Shown: positions 7,543 to 13,436 of the stretch, piece by piece
How the letters are laid out: the number at the start of each line of letters is the position of its first letter
How positions within the stretch are numbered: position 1 is the stretch's first letter
Assembly (NCBI GenBank): GCA_910584235.1
Contig: CAJTZD010000051.1
Location: 1-26,319, forward strand
Origin: an uncultured Acetatifactor sp.
Lineage (GTDB): Bacteria; Bacillota; Clostridia; Lachnospirales; Lachnospiraceae
Direction: 5' to 3'
Length of the DNA: 26,319 bases
The notes under the pieces: generated by a model
The model's database searches: none
Seen by the model: the letters and a program-made list of their open reading frames with translations, nothing else
What the model was told of the DNA's origin: nothing
Made by a program: the position numbers and the translations under genes

Positions 7543-10011
7543 TTAAATAATCAAATTCTCCCACTCCGGGGCGATTCCATAATCATTGTTGTAGGCTCCG
7601 GAGGCCGCCACCATATAAAGAGCGGGAATACTTTCGCTTACCGGCTGTATCAGCCCCTCCAGTTTTCTCAGCTGGCTTCCCCTGACATTTACCGTAAACC
7701 GTTGGGCCTGCCGGATACAGGCTTTTATTTTTGTCTCATCTGCAGTCCCCTGAATTGCCTCTATGATTTCCGCCCCTTTCCCATAGGGTACAATCACGCC
7801 AAAAGAATTGTCATCTATCACCCTGTAAGCCTGCCCTGCCGTTTTGTATGCCTGATTCATGGAGCGGCTCCTTTGCTCTGTGCCAAATCCATGGGACAGC
7901 AGTTCTATCATATTGGTATCCAGTTCCTCAATGGGAAAATTCATTTTGTCAGCCGAAGCGGAATATACATTTTTGTAATACATATCCATCCATTCCGCCA
8001 TCAGCAGGTTACCCCTGCTTTCTCCCTTGTGTGCGCATCTGTCATACTCATCGAGGACCATTTCCGTCACCCGGATATTCTGCTGCAATTCCTCCATATT
8101 CCCGGTGTTCTCCCCCTCCAGAGTCACCAGGCGCACCATTCCGCAGTCCATCTCTCCATTCCGGTTGCAGCGTCCCGCGGTCTGTGCCAGACTGTCCAGC
8201 CCTGCCATGGAGCGGTACACGCATTCAAAAGATATATCCACCCCTGCCTCAATCAGATTGCTGCTGACCACAACGATATTCTCCCGTCTCCCGGCAAGCA
8301 CTTCCTTTATGGCCTTAATCCGGTCGCTTCTGTGCTCTGCGCACAAATTGGTGGTGAGATATTCCACCCGGATGCTTTTTGTCTTTAATAAGTCATACAG
8401 TTTTCTCACTGCGGACTTCGTGTTCAAAACCACCAGTATCGACTTGTATTCTTTTGTCTGTGATACAATTTCTTCTCCCAGACTCTCGAAAGTATATCTT
8501 TGCTCTATAGAGGGTGTGCGGATTTCAACCCGCTCAAATTTCCGAAACCAGTCCCCCTGGTTTTGAATCATATATTTGGGTTCACTGTAGCAGATAGGGC
8601 ACTGTGCCGCTTCCAGCGCAGGCTGTGTGGCAGTGCACAAAATGATATCGGCATTGCATACTCCGTTTAGGAACTGAATCATATAGTTGAATGTATGGAC
8701 GCACTTTAAAGGCATGGACTGTACTTCGTCAATAATGATAACCGCATTCACCAGCCTGTGCATCCTCCGTATGGATTCGCTTTTATCGGAAAAAAGGGTA
8801 TTCATGAATTGGACAAATGTGGTACAGATAAATGGTTCTTCCCAATTGATTTCATATCTGGAGGAGCTGTTCCTCCGGTAGTCCTCATCCTCTGTCTCCT
8901 GACTTTTTACTACAGATGAGTGGTGTTCAAGAACCCATTTTGCATTGCCAATGGCTTCTCGGAATACCTGGGCATTCTGCTCCGTTATGCTGATATAGGG
9001 AGAGACATAGAAAATTCGTTCCGTCTCGGGATGCTGTCTGCAGAATTCCAATGCATAGGCAAGGCTGCTGAGAGTCTTGCCGCCCCCTGTGGGAATGGGG
9101 AGACAGTAGATGCCTGCCGGATGTTTGGCAAATCGGATACATTCCTCCTGCAGCGCATTTCGGGCATCGTAAATCTGTCTTTCTTTTGGGGTCAATTGCA
9201 TGCCGCCAATGGCTTCTTTCTTTTTTTGCATATAAGCCGCAAAGTTCTCTCCGGCTTTGGCAAAAACATCTCCGGTATTAAAATCAGATTGCTTCGTCAG
9301 CGTATCCACATCATTCATGAAGTCAGACGTGGCCTCCCAGTCCGAATCGATCAGGATGGACAAAATCAACCGCTGCAGACACGCAAGCAGAAAAAATTTG
9401 CACTCAGCCAGCATTCCCCTGGGCTCTTTTCCATATTTTGCCGTCAATTTGGGTTTTAATCTTTCAAATAAATCCCGGATTATATTCCATATCTTATCGA
9501 ACTCCTCGGAAGCCTTTGTAAATATCTCATCTGGATCATAGTCTTCCAGATAGGCCCGTTTTGCGTTTCCGCACGCCTCATCATAATCTTCCACCCTGTC
9601 TACTCTTTTTGCAAATATGTCTGTATGTTCCGCATCAACGCAGTCAAATAAGCCATGATGGGCAGCCACTGCGTAGGAAATCATCTCGGCCAGAATCTTA
9701 AGATTTCCCGGGCATTCATGATATTTCTCGCAGATCTGCTTTGCTCCGGTAGAGGCATGGGCGATGTTTCCTTTTTGCTTTCGCTTTGTCTTGTCGTCTG
9801 CGTGGATATAGGTAGTGAAAGATTGCTTGCATTTTCCGGTGTCGTGATAGATACCACACAGGGACATGATTTGAGACATGCCGCAGCGTTTTCCTTTTTT
9901 GTCACATAGGAATCTTGTATTTTCCGTGTGCTCCGCCACGGTTTCTTCTCTTTGCAGACCGTCTTCCGATATATGCGCGGTCATGGGCTCCAGATCTTTT
10001 GTAGACACCAT
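7543..10011 (-). CDS. cas3: CRISPR-associated helicase-nuclease Cas3 (HD-DExH)
   Basis: This 822-residue protein is recruited by Cascade to unwind and degrade target DNA. The N-terminal HD nuclease shows GIYHDTGK (His56-Asp57), His85 (IAHASTGAK) and a His118-His119 pair (AAHHGLFD). The superfamily 2 helicase shows Walker A PTGGGKT (Lys312), a DEVQ box (428-431), SSNLIEAGVDIS, and motif VI QTAGRCNRNG. An ATG 14 codons upstream is in frame but lies within the -10/leader region. The ATG at 10009-10011 is preferred because AAGGAG precedes it by 10 nt. It is the first gene of the cas operon, directly behind a sigma-A promoter. All catalytic motifs are intact, so interference should be active. Confidence 0.97.
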   Translation of the reverse strand: MVSTKDLEPMTAHISEDGLQREETVAEHTENTRFLCDKKGKRCGMSQIMSLCGIYHDTGKCKQSFTTYIHADDKTKRKQKGNIAHASTGAKQICEKYHECPGNLKILAEMISYAVAAHHGLFDCVDAEHTDIFAKRVDRVEDYDEACGNAKRAYLEDYDPDEIFTKASEEFDKIWNIIRDLFERLKPKLTAKYGKEPRGMLAECKFFLLACLQRLILSILIDSDWEATSDFMNDVDTLTKQSDFNTGDVFAKAGENFAAYMQKKKEAIGGMQLTPKERQIYDARNALQEECIRFAKHPAGIYCLPIPTGGGKTLSSLAYALEFCRQHPETERIFYVSPYISITEQNAQVFREAIGNAKWVLEHHSSVVKSQETEDEDYRRNSSSRYEINWEEPFICTTFVQFMNTLFSDKSESIRRMHRLVNAVIIIDEVQSMPLKCVHTFNYMIQFLNGVCNADIILCTATQPALEAAQCPICYSEPKYMIQNQGDWFRKFERVEIRTPSIEQRYTFESLGEEIVSQTKEYKSILVVLNTKSAVRKLYDLLKTKSIRVEYLTTNLCAEHRSDRIKAIKEVLAGRRENIVVVSSNLIEAGVDISFECVYRSMAGLDSLAQTAGRCNRNGEMDCGMVRLVTLEGENTGNMEELQQNIRVTEMVLDEYDRCAHKGESRGNLLMAEWMDMYYKNVYSASADKMNFPIEELDTNMIELLSHGFGTEQRSRSMNQAYKTAGQAYRVIDDNSFGVIVPYGKGAEIIEAIQGTADETKIKACIRQAQRFTVNVRGSQLRKLEGLIQPVSESIPALYMVAASGAYNNDYGIAPEWENLII

Positions 10012-10033
10012 AGGCAATTTTCTCCTTTTTTGT

Positions 10034-10062
10034 ATTATACTACATTTTTCCAATATTTTCTA
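10034..10062 (-). promoter_or_regulatory. Promoter of the cas operon
   Basis: On the minus strand a perfect TATAAT -10 box (10034-10039) is preceded at 17 bp by TAGAAA (10057-10062, 4 of 6 matches to TTGACA). Transcription would begin near 10027, giving a very short leader of about 16 nt before the cas3 ATG. Its sequence has no resemblance to the pseudo-spacer at 10827, so it does not appear to be that RNA's target. Confidence 0.65.
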
Positions 10063-10085
10063 TAATAAAATTACTTATTCAATAT

Positions 10086-10374
10086 TCAGCTATAACCATG
10101 CCTTGCGTTCATATAAAGTCGATTATTCCTGTTCTTAAAATTGTATTTTCTGGATATCGCTTTCATTTCCAAGTTCTGTTCCTGAAGCGCCGCATGTGTT
10201 ATTTCATTCCGAATTCTGTATAATCTCTGTATCTGCCAGCTGATTCTATCATAGTGATTTTTTAATTTTTCTTTCATAGCTGTTACATTATTCAATAATA
10301 CATGGATGGATTCCGTCCGAAACCTTAACAGCACCTCTTCTTATCAATGCTTCATCATTGTTTCCCCACAACAT
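10086..10374 (-). pseudogene. HEPN-like gene remnant, frameshifted
   Basis: Two minus-strand frames together give a protein-like fragment. The first, from an ATG at 10372-10374, reads MLWGNNDEALIRRGAVKVSDGIH before it runs to a stop. The second continues with VLLNNVTAMKEKLKNHYDR, then ISWQIQRLYRIRNEITHAA and a tail ending at 10086. The RNEITH segment fits the RNxxxH signature of HEPN domains, often RNases in anti-phage and abortive infection proteins. The surrounding RISWQIQRLYRIRN resembles Apea-like HEPN C-termini. The frame change falls near 10312-10325. The piece is far shorter than such proteins, so I read it as a decayed 3' remnant. An AAGGAGG lies about 13 nt upstream of the ATG, so translation of a short peptide is not excluded. 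Family assignment is from motif only. Confidence 0.5.
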
Positions 10375-10415
10375 TCGAAACTATTCCCCTCCTTGATAAA
10401 TTTCATTTTTCTTTA

Positions 10416-10443
10416 TTGACAGATTACAAAAAACATGTATAAT
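10416..10443 (+). promoter_or_regulatory. Strong sigma-A promoter reading away from cas3
   Basis: TTGACA (10416-10421) and TATAAT (10438-10443) are both perfect consensus boxes, with a 16-bp spacer. Transcription would start near 10450 and run toward the structured element at 10477-10535. No ordinary gene follows on this strand, so it probably drives a small RNA. Confidence 0.65.
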
Positions 10444-10449
10444 TATTAG

Positions 10450-10545
10450 CTAATAAAGACATATTTATTTAAGGATAAAAGAGGTGCTTTCTTTAGCGGC
10501 GAGGTAATTCCCCCGCGACAAGAATTAACCTCTTTGATATTTTAT
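10450..10545 (+). ncRNA. Candidate small structured RNA opposite the toxin-like transcript
   Basis: Downstream of a consensus promoter, the sequence can form a hairpin in which GAGGTAATTC (10501-10510) pairs with GAATTAACCTC (10522-10532), one base bulged, with an 11-nt loop rich in C. A competing outer pairing joins AAAGAGGT (10478-10485) to ACCTCTTT (10528-10535). A short TTTGATATTTT tract follows, a mediocre terminator. A seven-codon ORF (GTG at 10484, reading MLSLAAR, stop at 10505-10507) has AAGGA 8 nt upstream. The transcript would be antisense to the minus-strand RNA starting near 10655. I do not recognise an RNA family. It could equally be the shared end structure of the opposite RNA. 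Confidence 0.35.
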
Positions 10546-10656
10546 CGCTTTCTTTTGCGCATCGCAAAATGTTCCTTTTATTTTCTGGATATTCTCCCCT
10601 ATACAATCACATTTAACTTATTAAATATCGCATTTTTACTTTCGATGGTACTATGT
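10477..10656 (-). ncRNA. Candidate CreT-like toxin RNA, target of the crRNA-like element
   Basis: The minus-strand promoter at 10662-10690 would start an RNA near 10655. No ordinary gene follows. The RNA contains two mini-ORFs: Met-Arg-Tyr-Leu-Ile-Ser (10613-10633, no good ribosome binding site) and Met-Arg-Lys-Arg-Lys-Arg (10542-10562, with a site). It then reaches the GAGGT/ACCTC hairpin region at 10477-10535, where it may end. In the known CreT toxins, a strong ribosome binding site drives a tiny ORF that traps a rare tRNA. That mechanism is inferred here, and the 3' end is a guess. Confidence 0.4.
10542..10562 (-). CDS. Mini-ORF MRKRKR, possible tRNA-trapping toxin ORF
   Basis: The six codons ATG CGC AAA AGA AAG CGA TAA begin at 10562. 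An AAGGAA sequence lies 9-10 nt upstream (around 10572-10577). The peptide is all basic residues after Met, with Arg encoded by three different codons including AGA and CGA and the last Arg codon next to the stop. This resembles minigenes that sequester arginine tRNAs, as in the Haloarcula CreT, where AGA codons follow the start. No codon usage table was computed, so rarity of these codons here is unknown. An ORF this short is readily produced by chance, and its meaning rests on the flanking promoter and crRNA-like element. Confidence 0.35.
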   Translation of the reverse strand: MRKRKR

Positions 10657-10677
10657 TTATTATTTTAACATTTGTTT
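10644..10677 (+). promoter_or_regulatory. Putative self-target site of the crRNA-like RNA, with TTC PAM
   Basis: The three bases at 10641-10643 are TTC, the canonical type I-C PAM. Counting from 10644, the site matches the pseudo-spacer at 10827 at position 1 and at positions 3-17 (TGGTACTATGTTTAT), with one mismatch at position 2. Another TTTT matches at positions 20-23, and the rest mostly differs. A PAM plus seed match with a poor distal match is what allows Cascade binding without efficient cleavage. The site covers the start point and the -10 box of the minus-strand promoter, so binding would block transcription. Confidence 0.7.
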
Positions 10678-10690
10678 CTAATTCTGTCAA
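10662..10690 (-). promoter_or_regulatory. Strong minus-strand promoter overlapped by the crRNA-like target
   Basis: A perfect TTGACA -35 box (10685-10690) is followed after 17 bp by TAAAAT (10662-10667) with an extended -10 TGT immediately before it. The predicted start is near 10655. It reads toward the mini-ORF at 10562 and, about 650 bp further on, cas3. Such a strong promoter without an ordinary gene suits a tightly repressed toxin RNA. It could also be an upstream cas promoter. Confidence 0.7.
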
Positions 10691-10764
10691 GGCATTTCCA
10701 TTTATTATGTTAAATATTTCTTAGTAAAGATAAATTTACTGTAAACTGAGCTAAATATTTCCTC

Positions 10765-10793
10765 TTGATATTTTTTTAATAATAGCCTAAACT
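10765..10793 (+). promoter_or_regulatory. Promoter of the crRNA-like RNA
   Basis: TTGATA (10765-10770) and TAAACT (10788-10793) are separated by 17 bp. Each matches its consensus at 4 or 5 of 6 positions. Seven bases further lies 10800, exactly the first base of the repeat-like element, which fits an RNA that starts with its own repeat. Confidence 0.55.
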
Positions 10794-10799
10794 ATTTGT

Positions 10800-10882
10800 G
10801 TCACTTACAAAAGTGTGGATTGAAAGGCTGGTACTATGTTTATCGTTTTCTTATGGTAATGGATTCCATCTGTTGCCATAAG
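10800..10882 (+). ncRNA. Solitary crRNA-like RNA (CreA/CreR-like)
   Basis: Positions 10800-10826 form a shortened CRISPR repeat. GTCACT matches repeat positions 1-6 and AGTGTGGATTGAAA matches positions 18-31 without error. The final T is G, and the stem-loop is reduced from 11 nt between these blocks to 7. It still folds as CACTT-ACAA-AAGTG followed by TGGATTGAAAG, the shape and tail that Cas5c handles. A pseudo-spacer starts at 10827. No second recognisable repeat follows. Instead a hairpin pairs CTTATGG (10850-10856) with CCATAAG (10876-10882). It lies on the strand opposite to the array, about 9 kb from it. The known analogues are CreA, which guards a CreT toxin promoter, and CreR, which represses cas promoters. 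The repeat match is seen directly. The function is inference. Confidence 0.8.
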
Positions 10883-11136
10883 AAGACATCCCATTCAAAA
10901 CTTATTCCTTGTATATCCCCTTATGAAAACCTGTACGAGATTGCTGCTTCTGCGTATAGTCCATAGTTGCCATAATGGAAATGGGAAAGCAAATGCCTAT
11001 TTCCCCGTTTTCATTGCCTATCGTTTGTATAGCTTAAGTAAAATGTGATTTTTAAAATGTGATTTTAATTAGAAACAATCGAATCTATAAAAAGGATTGC
11101 ATTGATTTTTCAGCATAAAGAAGCTTTAGAAATGCA
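10883..11136. other. Non-coding AT-rich stretch with a 14-bp tandem repeat
   Basis: No supported gene lies here. A 41-codon plus-strand frame (10923-11048) lacks a ribosome binding site. AAAATGTGATTTT occurs twice in tandem (11040-11052 and 11054-11066), a possible protein-binding pair or simple duplication. GTTGCCATAA at 10873 recurs near 10967. Confidence 0.5.
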
Positions 11137-11165
11137 GGAATCTGAATCCATCCTATTCAGATTCC
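11137..11165 (-). terminator. Hairpin ending the glycosidase operon
   Basis: GGAATCTGAAT (11137-11147) pairs perfectly with ATTCAGATTCC (11155-11165) over a 7-nt loop. It sits about 30 bp after the stop codon of the GH43 remnant. On the minus strand the stem is followed by TGCATTTCT, so the U-tract is poor. It is the best candidate for the end of the minus-strand operon. Confidence 0.5.
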
Positions 11166-11196
11166 CGCCATGAATACAATTTTATCCGCTGTCTTT

Positions 11197-11499
11197 CTAT
11201 TTGGGGCCAAATATCCTCCCGCTCCCGGCATCCACCCCAACCTCCGGCGCCCACTCCAGCACAAGCCGCCCTCTCTGCGGGCAGCGGATGGGTAGGAAGA
11301 TATACCTGGAATCGTGATAGTTCTTCCCATTCCACCTGTCGCCCACATACAGATACTCTGTCCCCGCCTGCCCGTTCAGAGGCAGGATAAAGGCCGGCTG
11401 GGAGGCAAATGTGGTCTCATCCCCGATTTCCCGGAGCATACTCCAATTTCCCTCCATGGAGTCCGCCCCGGCATATTTCCCCTGGTTCGGCGCCCAGCC
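11197..11499 (-). pseudogene. 3' stump of a GH43 glycosidase gene
   Basis: After a stop codon at 11500-11502 the frame reads GWAPNQGKYAGADSMEGNWS, then ends a 100-residue piece at TAG (11197-11199). The blocks WAPNQGKYA, IGDETTFASQPAFILP, YLYVGDRWNG and DSRYIFLPI are characteristic of the C-terminal part of one group of family 43 glycosidases, beta-propeller enzymes acting on arabinose, xylose or galactose polymers. The catalytic N-terminal part, some 200 or more residues, is absent. The stump begins 6 nt after the stop codon of the upstream GH13 gene with no start site of its own. This suggests a deletion or insertion that replaced the front of the GH43 gene. It is unlikely to be translated into a working enzyme. 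Confidence 0.75.
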
Positions 11500-11504
11500 T
11501 CATA

Positions 11505-13148
11505 TCACCCCAGCTCCCTCCAGTACATCCTCCCCTCGTAAGGCCCCAAGACCCTACGCTGCTTCCGGTCCTTGTAATTGCCAATGAGCAGCTCCCCGGC
11601 AGATTCCAATTCCTCCAAATCCACCTCCACTGTGCTGCCGTAGAAATTGCAAATCACCAGTAGCTGTGAACAGGCATCTGTCCTGGTATATGCGAATATA
11701 TTCTCATCCTCCTCCAGCAGCATCTGGAACTCCCCCTCCGCAAAAACCGGATATTCCTTGCGCAGGCGAATCAATTTCTGATAACATTTCCATATGGAAT
11801 CCTCCTCTGCCATCTGTGCCGCCGCATTGATTTTTTGGTAGTTGGGATTCACCCGAATCCAGGGCTCACCATCTGTAAATCCTGCGTTCTCCCCATCATT
11901 CCACTGCATGGGGGTCCTGGCATTGTCACGGCTTTTGGCGTAGATGGAGTCCATGATTTCAGCTTTTTCATACCCTTTCTCCAGCCGCTCCCGGTACAGG
12001 TTCAGAGTTTCGATATCCCTGTAGTCCTCCAGTTGGCACCGGATGTTCGTCATGCCTAACTCCTCTCCCTGGTAAATGTAGGGGGTGCCCTGCATGCCGT
12101 GGAGAAGAATGGCCAGCATCTTCGCGGATTCCACCCGGTACTCATTGTCATTTCCCCAGCGGGATACGATTCTGGGCAGGTCATGATTGTTCCAGAACAG
12201 GCTGTTCCACCCTTTCCCGTACAGTTCCCTCTGCCAGCGCCCGAAGACCTCTTTCAGCTTCCGGAAAGGCAGCGGGGCCAGATCCCATTTTTCCTTTCCC
12301 GGTATCTGGTCCAGGCAGATATGCTCAAACTGGAATACCATGGACAGCTCACTGTTGTCCGGGTTACTGTACAATTTCGCAAGCTCTGTGGTGGCTCCCC
12401 AGGCCTCTCCCACAGTGACCAGGTCCCCTTTCTGGAAAGTCTCCCGGCTGAGCTCCCGGAGGAATTCGTGGAGCCTGGGGCCGTTGCAGGTAATCTTCCT
12501 GTCCGGCTCCTTTGCGATCTGGTCAATGACGTCCAGTCTGAAGCCGCCCACTCCTTTCTCCATCCACCAGTTGATCATATCATAGATCTCCCGGCGCAGC
12601 TTCGGATTCTCCCAGTTCAGATCCGGCTGCTTTACGGAAAACTGGTGGAAATAATACTGGCCCACCTCCGGCACCCATTCCCAGGCCGGGCCGCCGAAAG
12701 CTGCCCGCATATCATTGGGCAGCTGCCCCTCTGCCCCGTCCCGCCACACATAGTAGTCGTGGTAGGGATTTTCCCGGCTTTTTCTCGCCTCCCGGAACCA
12801 GTAATGCTCGTCCGAAGAATGGTTCAGGACCAGGTCCATAATAATGCGGATGTGCCGCTTCCCGGCCTCCGCGATCAGTTCCTCCATGTCTGTCAGCGTG
12901 CCGAACATGGGGTCAATGTCCTGATAATCCGAGATGTCGTAGCCATTGTCGTCCTGGGGGGACTTGCATACCGGGGACAGCCAGATGGCGTCTATCCCCA
13001 GCTTCTCCAGGTAATCCAGCTTCAAGATAATCCCCTGGAGGTCGCCTATGCCGTCGTGATTGCTGTCCGCAAAGCTGCGGGGGTAAATCTGGTAGATGAC
13101 GGCGCTTTTCCACCATTTTGTTTGGTTTGTATTGTCTTTTTTGGTCAT
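11505..13148 (-). CDS. GH13 alpha-glucosidase, oligo-1,6-glucosidase type
   Basis: This 547-residue intracellular protein is of the length typical for subfamily GH13_31. The (beta/alpha)8 barrel starts WWKSAVIYQIYPRSFAD. The conserved regions are MDLVLNHSSDEH, GGFRLDVIDQ (nucleophile Asp206), VTVGEAWG (acid/base Glu248) and WNNHDLPR (transition-state Asp323). Valine after the nucleophile (Asp206-Val207) is the residue seen in enzymes that prefer alpha-1,6 bonds, so isomaltose or panose-type oligosaccharides are likely substrates. There is no signal peptide. The frame is open 27 codons upstream. The ATG at 13146-13148 is chosen for its GAGGAG ribosome binding site and family N-terminus. It lies 288 bp after the GH31 gene, on the same strand, and the pair probably degrade imported alpha-glucans. 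A trehalose-6-phosphate hydrolase is a less likely alternative. Confidence 0.9.
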   Translation of the reverse strand: MTKKDNTNQTKWWKSAVIYQIYPRSFADSNHDGIGDLQGIILKLDYLEKLGIDAIWLSPVCKSPQDDNGYDISDYQDIDPMFGTLTDMEELIAEAGKRHIRIIMDLVLNHSSDEHYWFREARKSRENPYHDYYVWRDGAEGQLPNDMRAAFGGPAWEWVPEVGQYYFHQFSVKQPDLNWENPKLRREIYDMINWWMEKGVGGFRLDVIDQIAKEPDRKITCNGPRLHEFLRELSRETFQKGDLVTVGEAWGATTELAKLYSNPDNSELSMVFQFEHICLDQIPGKEKWDLAPLPFRKLKEVFGRWQRELYGKGWNSLFWNNHDLPRIVSRWGNDNEYRVESAKMLAILLHGMQGTPYIYQGEELGMTNIRCQLEDYRDIETLNLYRERLEKGYEKAEIMDSIYAKSRDNARTPMQWNDGENAGFTDGEPWIRVNPNYQKINAAAQMAEEDSIWKCYQKLIRLRKEYPVFAEGEFQMLLEEDENIFAYTRTDACSQLLVICNFYGSTVEVDLEELESAGELLIGNYKDRKQRRVLGPYEGRMYWRELG

Positions 13149-13350
13149 TCCTCTTCTCTCCTCAATAAAATTCTTAAAAGGGTTCCCGGCTGCTTCCCAT
13201 TGTCTGCTCCGCCCAAATTCCGCCTGCACTCAGCTTATTGTGTCCACTATTCTTTCCTATATTTCTCTTATTTTCATGGGTTGTACGTCCAGAGTAATAT
13301 CAACTTTTATGCCCAAATGCAGCTCTTACCCAACCCATATTCTGCTTTAA

Positions 13351-13388
13351 AGACCAGGCTAAAATCCCATTTACTTTCAACCTGGTCT
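13351..13388 (-). other. Inverted repeat in the GH31-GH13 gap
   Basis: AGACCAGG (13351-13358) pairs with CCTGGTCT (13381-13388) across a 22-nt loop. On the minus strand the stem is followed by TTTAAAG. A second small hairpin, AGCGGA/TCCGCT, lies just after the GH31 stop near 13422-13437. These could attenuate expression of the downstream GH13 gene or stabilise the GH31 message end. Confidence 0.4.
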
Positions 13389-13436
13389 GAAATTTTGCGA
13401 GCAGACCATAGAGTCCTAAACCAGCGGAACCTCCGC

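Noticed and set aside
10850..10882. CTTATGG/CCATAAG hairpin as a terminator of the crRNA-like RNA
   Set aside because: No U-tract follows on either strand. It was kept only as possible 3' structure of that RNA.
10840..10900. Second degenerate repeat closing the pseudo-spacer
   Set aside because: I searched for GTCAC or GGATTGAAA-like sequence 30-45 nt after the pseudo-spacer start and found only a TGGATT, too short to count.
10923..11048. A 41-codon ORF starting MKTCTRLLLLRIV
   Set aside because: No ribosome binding site and no recognisable family. The length is within chance expectation.
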